From the NCBI RefSeq assembly GCF_052324685.1, contig NW_027506873.1, positions 2,735,910 to 2,799,909 of the forward strand: a stretch of 64,000 nt of DNA, in the 5' to 3' direction. Both the position numbers and the translations under genes were made by a program. Below the pieces are notes generated by a model. That model searched no databases and was not told where the DNA came from. It was given only the letters and a program-made list of their open reading frames with translations. Positions 21,142 to 40,900 of this stretch are shown here, in pieces. Each line of letters opens with the position of its first letter. The stretch's first letter is position 1. The stretch is from Brachyhypopomus gauderio. Taxonomy: Eukaryota; Chordata; Actinopteri; Gymnotiformes; Hypopomidae.

Positions 21142-21310
21142 GCTTGGAGTTATGCATTAGTGTTTCGGGGATGCTGTGGCTCATTCTCTCCTCTCTCGCC
21201 AAGACCGTCCTAGAGCGGGAAGCTCGGGGTTCCCCTGTCCCGTCCCACGCCACTGACTGACAGAGAGGGGAAAGGGGGTCACAGTCAGCACAGCGGCGCC
21301 AGCAGCAGCC
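21142..21310 (+). other. SLC1A3: SLC1A3 5-prime UTR part of exon 2, with uORFs
   Basis: A pyrimidine-rich tract and TTTGCAG precede 21142; an alternative acceptor is ATTCCAG at 21095-21101. The UTR holds two upstream start codons: ATG at 21152, followed at once by CAT and a stop, and ATG at 21171, which opens a 29-codon frame ending at 21260, before the main start at 21311. Whether they repress translation is not known. Confidence 0.5.
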
Positions 21311-27871
<6,561 letters not shown>

Positions 27872-27907
27872 TGAATCCAAGTCAAGTTGTGGTCTATGTC
27901 TGTGCAG

Positions 27908-27991
<84 letters not shown>

Positions 27992-29345
27992 ATTGGTATT
28001 TTTGTTCTTTGCCATTTTCTGTTTTGGTTTGTCATTTTTTACACATCCATACTTCATTAATCCCTTCCTCTATTGCCCTGACCATGTTATTTCTGCTGGA
28101 TCAGATGTTAAGTATCGGAACATCTCTGTCTCTGTAGTGACAACATGAAGAACCTTAAAACACTTAAGAGTTAAAATCTTATCAGCAAAAGACTGGGCAG
28201 ATGGTGGGAAGCTAATTAAACTCATACTGGAATGAAAAAGAAGGTCTGTAGAGGTAAAACAGGAGGAGACTAAAGAATGTAATGTAGGACGTACAATGAA
28301 AACAACACAGATTAACCTCATTTATGGATGAAAAAGGAGCTGAATGAAAATGAAATCTGTGGCATGTGCAGCACCAGAGGTCATGGTGTATTATTAACCA
28401 GTGACATTGGGCGTGTATCACAGCTCCGTACACTAGCGAGAGACGTGCATGTAATGTAGCTGTTGGGCAGTTCATCTGACTCTTCCATCACTTCTTGTCT
28501 GTGTCCAAAGTTTTGCACACATTGTACAATTTTTAGCAGGACTCTGACCAAACCGAGAAATCCTTTGTGATGTCTAACCGACGCGGTGAATCAATCCACA
28601 GTCATGGTCGAAATTTTGGCTTCCTAATTTCTAACACTACATTACGAAATACATTTGAAAGTACAGCACACGTCTACATAAGGATCAAGGAGAATGCAGC
28701 CCTTTGAAACCAACGGCGAACCGCTGTGTTCTCAGTCTGGAGTAGCTTTATAAGACACTGGTTTATATGGCCCTTCAAAATATCCTGTGCTAGTTTTATG
28801 TGGTGGTTAGTTTTCTTTGTACTTACATTGTGTTTTGTTATAATGATGGAAGGGTGAGAATGTTCGCATTATTTTGATATGCATATTGGATATATGGTTG
28901 ATTTCTTTCTGTTTTCTATTGTTCTATAGGGAATCATGAAGGATTATGCTTATGCTGTCATATGCTAACATAAATAGTGAAAACGATATATGTAGATGCA
29001 TTTTGAGATTAATTGTAGATATTGTGAGTGAGAGTTTGCTTGAAATCTTCTGAGACTCCTGAGCTGCACACGTATGTCATCTTCAGCACTGGGCCAGTTC
29101 AGAATCCATCGCTGCAGTCACAAACATGCTGAATCCACCGCTGCAGTCACAGACATGCTGACTGGATACTAACTCACTCAAAGGGAAACGGTGTTTCTTT
29201 TTGTCGTGTGTTTATGAAGATGTTTTTCATCGCGCTGGATATTTTCCCTTAGTTTCAAGTGTGTGGGTAAAAACTTCATGGAATGAATGTAACTGTAGGT
29301 TTGTCTATGGTAAATATAGTTTTGAATAAAACTGAAAAAATAAAT
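27872..29345 (+). other. SLC1A3: SLC1A3 3-prime UTR
   Basis: Follows the TAG stop at 27869-27871. A long (GT)n tract sits 41 bp into it, then about 1.3 kb without coding potential up to AATAAA at 29325-29330 and a second AATAAA-like site some 8 bp later. The end is inferred from these signals. Confidence 0.6.
27912..27990 (+). repeat. (GT)n microsatellite in SLC1A3 3-prime UTR
   Basis: About 39 uninterrupted GT units beginning about 41 bp after the stop codon of SLC1A3. Valine/cysteine and threonine/histidine frames through it are artefacts. Confidence 0.98.
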
Positions 29346-32235
29346 ACATTGTTTTGTTCATGTGTTTTACTGGCTAAATTACAATATTTAATGTTCAATG
29401 TTCCATAAAAAGGGCCACACCATCTAATGAGATTGTATTTGGAAATACATTTGGAGAGAATTTTACACTATAAATATTTATGTATATTTGGAGACAATAT
29501 TATACTATTAACACAAATATAACCTTTAAAGTAATACCAACAATAATATAATAATAACAGTTATGAGGATGCGACAATGAACTATCACATGCCTTCATTA
29601 TGCTGAGTAGTTTGCTCTGAAAGAATACTTAAATACAGCAGTAGCATTTCAAAGATTTGCAAATAAAACCATGGCCCACAACTTCAAATAGCTTGAACCA
29701 CAAAGAAGTGACAAACAAAATGCAATATTATAACTAAAATCTATATTTTGCCAATATAGTTCTACAGTTGGTCAAATTACTCCACTGGATCAGTAATTAC
29801 GATCCTACTCAGTTATATAGGTTTTTCAACAATCTTCAACAGCATAGTATAGGAATAAAAAGGCTTTTGCTGCCACCTAGTGGACAACATCAACACATCG
29901 CAGAAATAATCAGTAGAAGTAATTACAAAGGGCTACAATATAATTTCATAAAAATTATTCTTCATTCTTCAAGTATATTGTGTTTGTATGTATTCCCATA
30001 TTACACGTTTTGTTATTAGCAAACGTAAATAGTGGGAAACTGTTATAAAATTAATGATCGAGTAGCCTCAAAATAATAATAGCTACTGAAATTCTAACGT
30101 TCTGTATATTACTTTAATTCTGATTTCTTATAATTATTATGCTACATCATGCTAAATAATTAGAGCTAATCAGCATAAGTAAGGCAACACGTTATGGGCT
30201 TATGGTGGCCCTTGGGTACTTCAGTTCTTACATATATTTCCACAGCCTTCCTGACCCAGTATAGGTTTGATCGTTTGTTTGTTGTTGTTTGATAAACTTA
30301 GCTTTAAATACGATAATGCTATACATGTTATAATTGGAAACCAGGGTTACTCAAAGTACAAAATAATCAGGCATCACATTTATAGACGGATTGTATAAAC
30401 AAGATTCATTTAATTCTCTTTAATATATTCTCTTTCATAATAAAAATGTATTAATATTTAACATCTTTCGAAATATAGCCAAAAGTTAAATTAACTATGG
30501 GGTAAAGGTGATCATTTATACAAACAAACAGCTACTTGTTTCATAATCTGTGGCATTCTTCTTGTAATATCTGATCTCATTTTGTCTTGACCAACCTAAA
30601 ATAGGAAGGATATTGTGATGTTCTAATACGGGATTTGTCAGAGCTTAATGTTTTGTTTTTATGTGTTCTCTCTGATTTAAGAAATCCATATTTCGTTTTG
30701 TAGTCCATATGCATTGCACCTTAATTTTTTCCCCGCATGGGGGCGATATTTTATCGTTTATGAAAATCCTAAACTATTACTAGCCAAAAAATTTTATAGC
30801 AACAAAAAGCAATTGTGACGCTCAAGTATTTCTTCGCGATTAATTGGAATACTAAAAAAAAGAACAAGACATGAAGAATGTATGTACCTGAACCACTCCG
30901 AATGTAGCAAGGTTAAGGGTATATTGACAAACAAGGTTACAAAACCAACAGTATAGTTTGTGGTTTACAGACCAGCTCGTTCTTTCAGATTTCCATAGTG
31001 CAATTAGACAATAGAGTTTTTCCCTGGTCACTGACAATTATCATGAACAATTACAATAATTACACCAAGGATGGTGAAGTCCATTCCTGAAAATGTACTT
31101 CTCTGCAGAGTTCAGTTCCACTGGACTTAGCTCTGATATTATATATTACTGAAGACCGTAATTATGAGAGGGTTGTTAGATTAGAATTGTGAATAAACTC
31201 TACAGGGGGCTGGATCTCCAGGGATCAACTACATTATTATCATAAAGAACTACATTTCTTACTCCAGTGCTCAGGGGATTCTAGGTGGTGCACATTTACC
31301 TTAACTTAGGCTAGGGAATCAGAATTTTAGGTGTGTTAGGAGCCAGGATAGGGAAAAATATGAGCCATGAGGGCTGAGTTGAGAAAATCCTGATATGAAA
31401 AACAGCATCTGTGGCATTCAGATAGTGGATCTATGCATAAATAGAGAAAAAGAAAAAAGTTAGATTTTAGAAATTAGAATTTCACTTAGTTTTCTTTGAA
31501 CTGGATTACATGCTTTTTTTTTAAATAAAATAGAAACTGGTGCTGATGCAACAAATTTAAGTTGATGATCTTGAGTTCAAAACTAGACAATATTCCACCT
31601 TTGATAAGATTGCACTTTAAACTTTAGGCAAAAATCATAAAATTACTAGATATAATTTTGACAATCAATCAGATAGTGGTGGGGAAATTTTATGATTAAA
31701 TAATCTGATGTGTTGAATGGAGATATAGAGACAAACGCATTCATGAAACTCTTGACAATTAAATTTTAAGACAATTTCCCCCTGTGGAGATTTTTGCAAC
31801 GTTCAGGTGTGTTTTTGTTATCTGTAGGTTTTACTACTGTCATGCACTTCGATATTAACAAAGCTTTTAATATTTGAGATTTTTTAATAAAACTGCCATA
31901 CAAAACTGTTGAATTTTTTATACTGCTGGTAAGCTTTATTCTTGTATTTGGTGAACTTCTAATACCTATAGAACGGCTAATTCTAATAAAGAAATAATGC
32001 AATCACTGTAGATAAATGGATTTAATTTAATGGACTGCATGATGTACAGAGTACATAGTTATACACAAATACTCTAGACTCTAGACATTTAAATATTACA
32101 AAAGAAATGCAAAAACATGAACTATTATCTTTATATTTAAACTGAACTATCCCAACTTTACCATCACAGCCTGGCCACTGGATATTTCTCGATAATCCCA
32201 AACGCAGAAGCAGAAGGATATTCTCTGAGACACAT
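29346..32235. other. SLC1A3-NIPBL intergenic spacer
   Basis: AT-rich, with no repeat above 30 bp recognised and no reading frame longer than about 83 codons. I see no gene. Confidence 0.5.
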
Positions 32236-32330
32236 GCAGAAAACAGCGGAAGTAACTGGGTCGCTGCTGGTTGGTTTGGCGCCGGTGGAGGGAGTCATTC
32301 CTGCAGCAGTACTTCCGGTCGGCATTTTGT
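32236..32330 (+). promoter_or_regulatory. NIPBL core promoter with ETS-type motifs
   Basis: At the edge of a GC-rich region a pair of opposed ETS-like sites is seen: CGGAAGT at 32247 and ACTTCCGG at 32311. There is no TATA box, as is usual for a broadly expressed gene with a CpG-rich promoter. Assignment to NIPBL rests on the adjacent exon 1. Confidence 0.5.
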
Positions 32331-32666
32331 TCTGCCAGAGAGGGGGAGAGTCTGAGTGGATCCTTTTATCACCGCGTCAATAGTCTTTCTGTTTTTTCCA
32401 CTAAATATTTCCTGAAATCAGACGGAAATCACAATAATCTTCAATCGGCGCTGGAGCGTAACCGGCGAAATCACCGGCTATAAGGAATGTTTACCTCCCT
32501 CGAGTCTTCATGTTTGCAGTGAGAAGGAAGAAGAACGAACCCTCCCGACCCGGATTATTGTTGTTATATTACTCGGAGGAGCTGTGAGAGCCACAGAACG
32601 GAGAGGGAGCTAGAGACACCCATCCGAGGCGTTTGCTACCATTTCTTTTTAACATCAAGTCCTGAG
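32320..32666 (+). other. NIPBL: NIPBL noncoding exon 1
   Basis: The exon ends CCTGAG before the donor GTAAAT at 32667. The stretch GGCATTTTGTTCTG and the later GGAGGAGCTG with ACAGAACGGAGAGGGA resemble what I recall of the human NIPBL 5-prime UTR. An upstream frame starts at ATG 32487 and stops at 32520-32522 (11 codons). The start of the exon is approximate. Confidence 0.6.
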
Positions 32667-35600
32667 GTAAATAACCACGCCGTTCGCCTCATTAGACGCC
32701 GTGGCGTGGATATCGGGGAGAATGGTCGAGCTGCGGGTCGATGTAGGACGAGCTCGGCGGAGCTCGCCTGCTATTTATCGCTCGCTGTGGTGTGTGTGTG
32801 TGTGTGTGTGTGTGCTGGCTAATTTAGCCGTCGGCTCTTCCTTTCTCTGTTGCTTGTTGCCTTGTGTGGCCGATCAGCGGCGATGGGCCACGGGTAAGTG
32901 ACCTTAGGCAAGCCCGCGGTTCGGTTCGGCTGCCCTAGCTGGGTCCAAGGCCAAACCGGTCATTTAAACGGACTCGGCGAATTAAACATTTGAGTCACTC
33001 GCTCCCCCACGCCGACCTGCACGCGTTTGAATGCCGCAGCAAAACAAACTTTAGCTACGTGGCTAGCGCCGCTACAAGAACAAGAAAAGGGGGGGCCTAC
33101 CTAGCTGCCTAGCTCGGGCTAGGGGGGCTAACGAGCCCGTTCATTCGCCAGCTAGCTCCGTAGGCGAGTCGGTGTAAACAACGTTAGACATCACGCTGGT
33201 TCTCCACACAGGACCAGCGCCGTGAGCGAGTACACCCTCCCTCCCTCCCCGGCTCCGGACTCTGTCGTCTGGGTCCAGGCTAACACTACCAGCTAACGTT
33301 TAAGCAGCCTACAGCTGTCCGAGGTGTAGCCGGCGGCTAATCCGGAGGTAAACGGGCAGCTTCGCTCGCCTCGTATCGGCAGTCTCGCCACAACACGCCG
33401 CAGAAGTGTCCGAGCCGGCGGAGCGGGGTTTTCACGGGGGGATTTCTGGTGTGAGGTCGGGACGGACGCTGGGCAAGTTGGTCCCCCGGCTGATTTGTGC
33501 GCGATACGTTTGTTTTATTAGCAGCTTGTGTGTGTGCACGCAAGGTCGTAGGAAGTCGAATAGAAAGAACTGTGTAGATAAATAACGAAGTCGCCGATAA
33601 GTAGTTGGTTGAAACGTCGGGCTTTTTTTTTTGTCTGTAAGCTATCACACAACTTAACCAAAATATCGAGTCGAACGGCTCGCTCGACTATCTTTGCCAG
33701 AAAAAAAAAACACACACACAAACGGGCGAATTCGGTTTGCGCTCTACGTCTGCTGGTTTGTCGATGTTGTGTGGTTGAAGCGAAAAGGGGCTTCGGTTCG
33801 TCCAACACAACCCCGGAGTCCCACGGCCACACGGACCGCGACGTTGTCGCCCTTACAGCCCGCTGTCGCCGGAGAGCGGCGCGTTATCGCCGCTACGTCT
33901 GAGGGCTCGGGTGGCGGTCCTGGGTCGCCGAATACAGATTTTCAGGGGACGTTAGCCGCGGTGTGTGTGTGAAGCTGCCGTTAGCCACAGCTAGCACACA
34001 CTCTGATTGGAAACATCTGAGACGACCGCTCACACGTTCACGACCATTTACTTGTGGCGAACTAGCGTTTATCTCGTCTTGTGTGTAGGGGCACATCGTT
34101 TTATAGGGGCGTAAATAGGAACGTGAATCTGTCTCATCGTAGCTAGCGTTAGCTGTCTGAGTAAAGCTGCATATTTCGTCCGTTTTTATGAGCTACTAAC
34201 TAGCTAGCGTCTAACGTTAGCCATTTTGCCCGCTAAGCACCCGACCAAACGTAGGTTAACTACCGCTAGCCGCCGATAGTTAGCCCAGTTAACCTGGGCC
34301 GTAGCTAGTTAATGTCTCCGAAAGCGAATGTTTCTCTACCAGGCTGAATATCTACGTCTTTTTGAGTTGTAGGATAGCTGACTGGATATTATTAACTTTT
34401 ATTAAACTAACGTTAGACATTATAGGGGGGATAATTTACTAGTATGTTCCTTAATTCTTACTTGACTAACTAGCAGTGGTCGAGGACACTGGCATTATTA
34501 CAGGTAACGTACACTTTTAATCGGCTTTGTTGACCTGTTAGCAATTTTTTTGCTGTTTTTGTGCAATAAATGGCATACACGCTCTCGGGGATCAGTGCAG
34601 GTTAGTTCGGCTAGCAGGCTGCACCAGCTAGTTTGATCAGGTTCAAGTGGTGATGGTGAAAGACCTTTGCACATCCAAACACGGGTTACATTTACCTGCA
34701 TGGGTCTCGGATGCCACAGTGTTGCTAGCTAGCTAGCTATTTAGCAAGTGCTAGCCACGTATTTAGATGCAACAGTCAACTATTGTGTCCAGTGACGGGA
34801 GTGACTTTGATTTTCGCCTGTTTATCTGGGTCTCTACGTTTCTCTATCGTTACTGAATCTGAAAGTACAAATTTGACTCTTCAGTCGGACACTTGTGCCG
34901 AGTCTTCGCTCCTGAGCCCCGTTCCTTCATGAGCGCTGCTCTGTTCAATTGAGAATGAATGGTTGACTGTGACCAACACCAGCCAGAAAGGACCAACTCC
35001 TGGTTTACAAGGGAGAAAACTTTGGGCCAGTGCTTGTTGTTTGTGTACACTCCCGTGTTTTCGGTTTTAGCAAAAATCCACATTTGGTCCAGATGCGTCA
35101 GTTTTAAGATTACTGGATTAAGAGTTCGTCCATTTTTAGCATTTAGGGATGCATAGCTAGCTAACGCATCTTTCTGCTTCACTTGGTAATCTTAATCCAG
35201 TACCCCCATTTACGATAACTAACAAACTTCGAACAGGTTTATTTATATAATTTAAATTTATATATATCTGTATATATGATATATATGTTTTTTCCTCGAC
35301 GTTGAAAACCGCTAGCCAGCGTTTGGTTGTTATTCGAACTTTGAGAGCCTGATCGTGTTGAAAAAGCACTTTACGTGCCCCGTTTCTCACGATCTACCCC
35401 TTGATTTCTCTGTATTAACATCCTTAAGCGTTACTGAGACGATGGGAAAGAGCGGGCTTATAAATGTGATGCCAGAGCCCTGCTGGATGATGTCAATACG
35501 TGTAGGCTATTTCCTACAGAGTCCGGGGAATGGCCTCCCTCCCCACTATCTGATAATCCTTTGTGCGGTTCGCCCGCCCCTCTCTGACCAGCCCAGAAAC

Positions 35601-37723
35601 AGCATGATGGGCAACGTTGCTGCGGAGGTTGTGATGGGGGCGTCAGCTGTAATTTGAGATCTCCTGTTTATTTATTTGATCCCCACCCCTTAAAGGAATA
35701 GATTCGTGAGCCAGTGTGATTTAATAATTGTTTTGTTTTATTCAAGGTTTGCAGTCGTCACGGACTCACCTGAATTTCGACTTGTAAACCTATTTTGAAT
35801 GAGATGGCGATAAGGTAATAGTTTAAAGGTGGCAACAACGTTAGGGATCCACTGAACATAAGCCAATTAATGGAGACCCCCTTACCTATTATATCTTTTA
35901 AAAGTTGCATGGGGCTAATTCAGTCTTATTAACATTCGAGATCCACTGAGTCAGGAAAAAAGTATTTCACTTGGCTGTTCCAACTTGAATCAATGCACTG
36001 CACTTCTCTGTAAAATGTATAACGTTTAATCTATGGTAGCACCTCAGTTAGTATTTCAGTATTTATTTATGTGGTAGCAAACCATAATTTCTGCTTCATT
36101 TGTAGGTGGTCTAGTCATATACTGATTTTAATTGGTTGAATTTTGCATTCAACATTGCAGTTTGACACTGAAATAGTCTAGGTCGCCTGGTCTGACTTTG
36201 ATATTTAGTGTTTTATTGTGATGTAGTGGAGTTTGGCACTGGCACAGTTTAATAGACCGTACCTGTTTGCTAATTAAGTCTATAGGTTCTATGGGTGGAC
36301 TAAGTATTTCCTGCTCAGTATTCAGTGGCATTTTAGAAGTGTTCTTATTGTCTGAGAACTTTTACCAGAACTGTTTGACCAATTTGTCCTTATTAATCTT
36401 TATTCTTCTTGGAGGAATCATCCTTTGTTTAGAGAACCCCAAACTTTCCTGTTGGGAGTTTGCCAACAGATTGAGCGAAGCAAGGCACGTTTATTTATAT
36501 ATCATGTTGCATACACGGGGCTATTTAAAGTGCGTTACAAAAAAGTTACCTTAGTCGTAGCAGAACAGTTGCTGAAAAACCTGATATGGGCTGGAAGTTG
36601 TACTTGCTAAAAGTCCTGCCTGATCTTTTCAAATTGTGAAATGTTTCTGCTTGCCTTGGTATGGTGGCCTGTTGGTCATTTTCCAACTTGGCGAACGTCC
36701 ACCTATTGGAGTCTTCTGCTGCAGGGACCTGATATCGTCAAGGCAATCGAATCATGGCTCACCAGCGTCCTCCTGATGCTCTGAGCTTAAGTGCAAGAAG
36801 AGAGCGTGCATGAAATGTGCATAGCGACGTTAATGCAGGCCCAACTCCCTGCGGTTCCGCCACTATGCCAGCTGTCCTCTTGTCCTCTGTAGTCTTTTAA
36901 GAGTGTTGATATTTGTGATATGCAGTGTCAAGCTTTCCTATTCAGACCTGTCAACTTACATATTCCTTTTGTTTGCAGTAGTGCATGTTGTTATTGACCT
37001 GATGTCATTGCCTGGGTTCGAGGCACAGCTAGTTTGAAGAAGAAAAAATGAAACTACAGCGCAGCCTATTATGTAGGTTAGAAGTTTGTGTATTTGCTAT
37101 ACAGTATTGTAGTTCAGTGATGAGATGCCCTTGGTTTCAGTGCTTTGCACAAGGCTTTAGAATCTAGATAGTGACATTCAGTTTGTGTGTAACGCCCCCT
37201 CACATCCACAAAAGCGGCTGTGCTGTCAGCTTGAGGGAGGCCGTGGGATACAGGTGGGTACTGAACATCCACCATAATAGCTTCCTTCTGTAATGTCTTC
37301 ATGTAGGCATTTAGTATTAAAGCCTTGTTTTCTGCCTTTGGATTGAATGTTTAATTTTTGGATGATAATAATTGTTTGTTTTAAATTCTTTAAACTTGTT
37401 AGCGAGAGTCCTTGGTAGACAGCATGGTAACTTTGTTAGTGTTTGCATATTGATTATTCTCTCAAACTATTGAAATGTACTGAAAGTTCAGGATCCCCAA
37501 GTCCTCGTTGTCCAAGGTCGCTCCGGAGTGTTTCAGAGAGATGCGACGAACTTGAAAGGCGTGAGCGCGATCTCTCGGCTGCCCCGGACCGAGCGTCATG
37601 ATTTCTTTTGCCCGTGCGGTTAAGGAGACGCCTCGCCCCATGCGGCCTTCGTGTGGCCTTCGGGGCGGGGCTGGGTTGGTGGTCTGTGCTGGTGGTGTTG
37701 ACCGGGTGCTTTTCCTCTTGCAG
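32667..37723. other. NIPBL intron 1, CpG-rich in its first 1.8 kb
   Basis: The first 1.8 kb is GC- and CpG-rich with a (TG)n at 32789-32814 and many TAACGTTAG and GCTAGCTAGC palindromes, then AT-rich sequence. A GC-richer island at 35437-35670 and two others near 36725-36870 and 37490-37680 stand out. No coding exon was found. Confidence 0.6.
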
Positions 37724-37884
37724 CAGAAGGGAGATGTGAAGGCTGGCCCAGGAGTGGAGACATTCAGCATCCTGTGCATCCACACGACCCCTCACCCCCC
37801 ATCTTCAGCATGAATGGGGATATGCCTCATGTTCCCATTACCACTCTCGCTGGGATTGCTAGCCTCACTGACCGTATGTATCCG

Positions 37885-37935
<51 letters not shown>

Positions 37936-40900
37936 GGTTCACTGGGGCTTTTTAACTTGAATCGGCTCACATTAAAAACACTTTAGGAGACTCTTAACAA
38001 ATTGGGTTACGTCTCTACTTTATTCGATTGATATCTTTGGTGTGGATATGCTTCTCTATAGTGTTGGGCATGTTGTGATTCCTAAAATGTTTAGTGATTT
38101 GTTTGTTTTGATCTTGTGGTTTGTGGTCTCCTGTGTAAAGCACCAGTAAAATACACACCGCCTCTACTGTGGAGGCGTGTCCTGCTGCTCTTCATGCCAG
38201 CGGAGTTCAAGGGGATCACAATTGGCTGCAGCGTTGCCGTGACAGTACTGACTCCCTGGCACAAACTGCAGGACTGGACATTTTATCTGTCCAAGTAACA
38301 TTCTGGGTTTACCCATTCTGATATTTCAGAGGGTCACAATATGGAAATGAGACGTCTGAACTATTTCCACAATTTGGAACTGATGTGAACTTCTTACCAA
38401 GCCCATATGTGCTGCAGTATGTACTACATCAAGGCTTTAACATGATGTAACGTATTTGAATAATTTTGGTGGGGGGGGGGGAATGTCAGCAAGTTTAACC
38501 ATGTCACATTAAAGGTGCAGAGTTTTGTTTTACACACTCACACTGTTCAAAACATTATCACAGGCATTTCTTTGACACAGTTGTGTAGCAGGTGTAATGC
38601 TGAGGCACTAAAACACCCCATGGTACTGTTGGTGACAGTGTCTACTGTGTCTGAAGAGATTGATGGAAGGTTTCAGAAAGCCTATTAAATTCCACATGAA
38701 TCTTTAAGACCTTTTAGCTTTAAACATCACACAACTTTCATAACTTGTCTAAGCCTTTTGTCATTTTGGTTCCAACAGTATTTATGGGAATAGTATTTAT
38801 GGTGTCAGTAACCATGACTGTTGGCAAGTTTGTGTTCAGTTCATCATGAACAACATGCTTGAAACATTCATTTTGAAACACTCTGGTTCTGCAAGTGGGT
38901 ATGCAGTAAAACTGCAACTACATTTTGGCAGACCTGAGCATGTCTGGCAGACATGCGGAGTCTTTTCTTTGATGGCTCTGTTTAATGTTGTGTACATCTA
39001 GGGTGTAGTTAATGGTTGAGACGTTTTTGCTGCATGGTGCAACCAAGAGGGTACAGAAAGTTTCTACTCTGAATTCAGAGTTGTATCCAGAGTTGTATCC
39101 AATCTTTACCCAGCATTCCTTAACGGTACAGGTTGATGAAGGATCATTACGTTCACAAATAGTCCAGGAAGCCTGAGATATGATTCCAGGTAGTACTCAC
39201 AGTAAACTAGTTTAAGTTTATAAGTGCTTAAAGGTCTTGGTCTGTAAAATTACATTTTATTCATGTTGGTGTGATTTCTATCTCCTTGCAAATGTCTGGT
39301 GTGCTGCTGAAGTTTTGACTCTTTTGACTGAATGTGCACAAAAACCCAAAACCCTTCGTACAGACATTTTTTCCCCCCTGTTATATTAGCTGTTAAGGAC
39401 AGTTAAGACCATGATAAGTGGATATTTCCTTTCAAATCCATAAATGGATTTACACAACTTCACACAACCTGTGTCTCTCAGCCTGGTAGCTTCCTTCCCA
39501 ATCGCTTCATACGTTTTCGTATAGCCGTTCGGTTTGTTTACCACATTGGGCCCAGGGCGGAGAGGACTGGCGCGCCGACTGACTGCACGAGTTGAGCCTC
39601 TGGTTGTTTTTCCGCAGTGTTGAACCAGCTGCCCCTGCCCTCCCCGCTCCCCGCCACCACCACCAAGAGCCTGCTGTACAATGGGAGGATCGCCGAGGAG
39701 GTCAATTGCTTGCTGGGTCGGCGGGACGACGCCCTGGTGTCCCAGCTGGCACACGGCCTCAGCCAGGTCTCCACCGAACACATGTGGGTACCTGCTCTCC
39801 TCACCGCAGTCTCTGTGGTCCTGACTTCTGAGGCTTCCTGCAGTTGTTTGGGGGAGGAGGGGGTCCGTAAATTCTTCAGTGGTTGCTTTAGATATGTACA
39901 CGTATTATATTGAGAGGGAGAGAGATTTGAAACGTATGCGGAATGTTCTTAATGTTATGCGGCAGGATCGATTCCGATTGGTTAAATTGTCCTTTGCAGA
40001 GAGCTGAAGGACCACCTGGGCAGTGACGACCCGGAGGGAGACATGCCGGTGCTGCTGCAGGCGGTGCTGTCCAGGAACCCCAACATCTTCAGGGAGAAAA
40101 GTATGCCCACCCGATACGGGGTTCAGGGCGGTAAGGAGAAGACATGGAGACATTGCTCTTGAGTCTGAACCCAGTGGAGCACAGTGTGAGGGGCCCCGGT
40201 GCATATGGGGCTGACCTTCAGGCTCCCTGGAGGGTTTATATATATATATATATTATGTATGTATGTATGTATGTATAGGACATAGCAGTATTGGTGGGCA
40301 GCGTTTTCTAATTCATGCCAATGTTTTTCTTTATGATTATTAGAGCAATTGTGGTTCTTTAGCATTAACGAAGAAGCGGTCTTCTATAGTTATCTTCTAG
40401 CTATATAAGTGGGAAGGTGCACATTAGATCCTTTGCTGAAGTGCTGTTCTGTCGTCCTACATATGCCGGATTGTGATCTAGTCAGAGATTCATTCAACAC
40501 AGCAGTGTGCTTGATTATTACAGATGTCCAGTATGCAGTGGCAGGTTTCAAATGCATTGACTAGCAGGACCTCATGATGAATATGTACGGCATTATTGTT
40601 GTTGACCATGGCTGCATGTGAGAAGGGGGAATCCATTGGAAAAAAATTATTAGTATTTTCCTTCCTGTCAGTGATAATCAGGTTTAATTACGTGAGCAAA
40701 AACCCAATGAGGTGTCCGATCCAGAGAGATGCCTCTGTTGAGAAGGCCCCAAGCACTGTGCTCCATGTGTTCCTTTGTTTTCAACAATGAATCAATAAGC
40801 AATGTGTGAATTGTACTTTGATGTACATTCCGACATATTTCATGTCCTTGTCCTAAAACCCCCTAAACTTGTCTGTCGACATAAAAAAAATGCAATGGTG

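Noticed and set aside
38116..38298. 60-codon frame in NIPBL intron 2
   Set aside because: It has no similarity to NIPBL and no frame-compatible splice sites; exon 2 joins exon 3 at 39618 directly.
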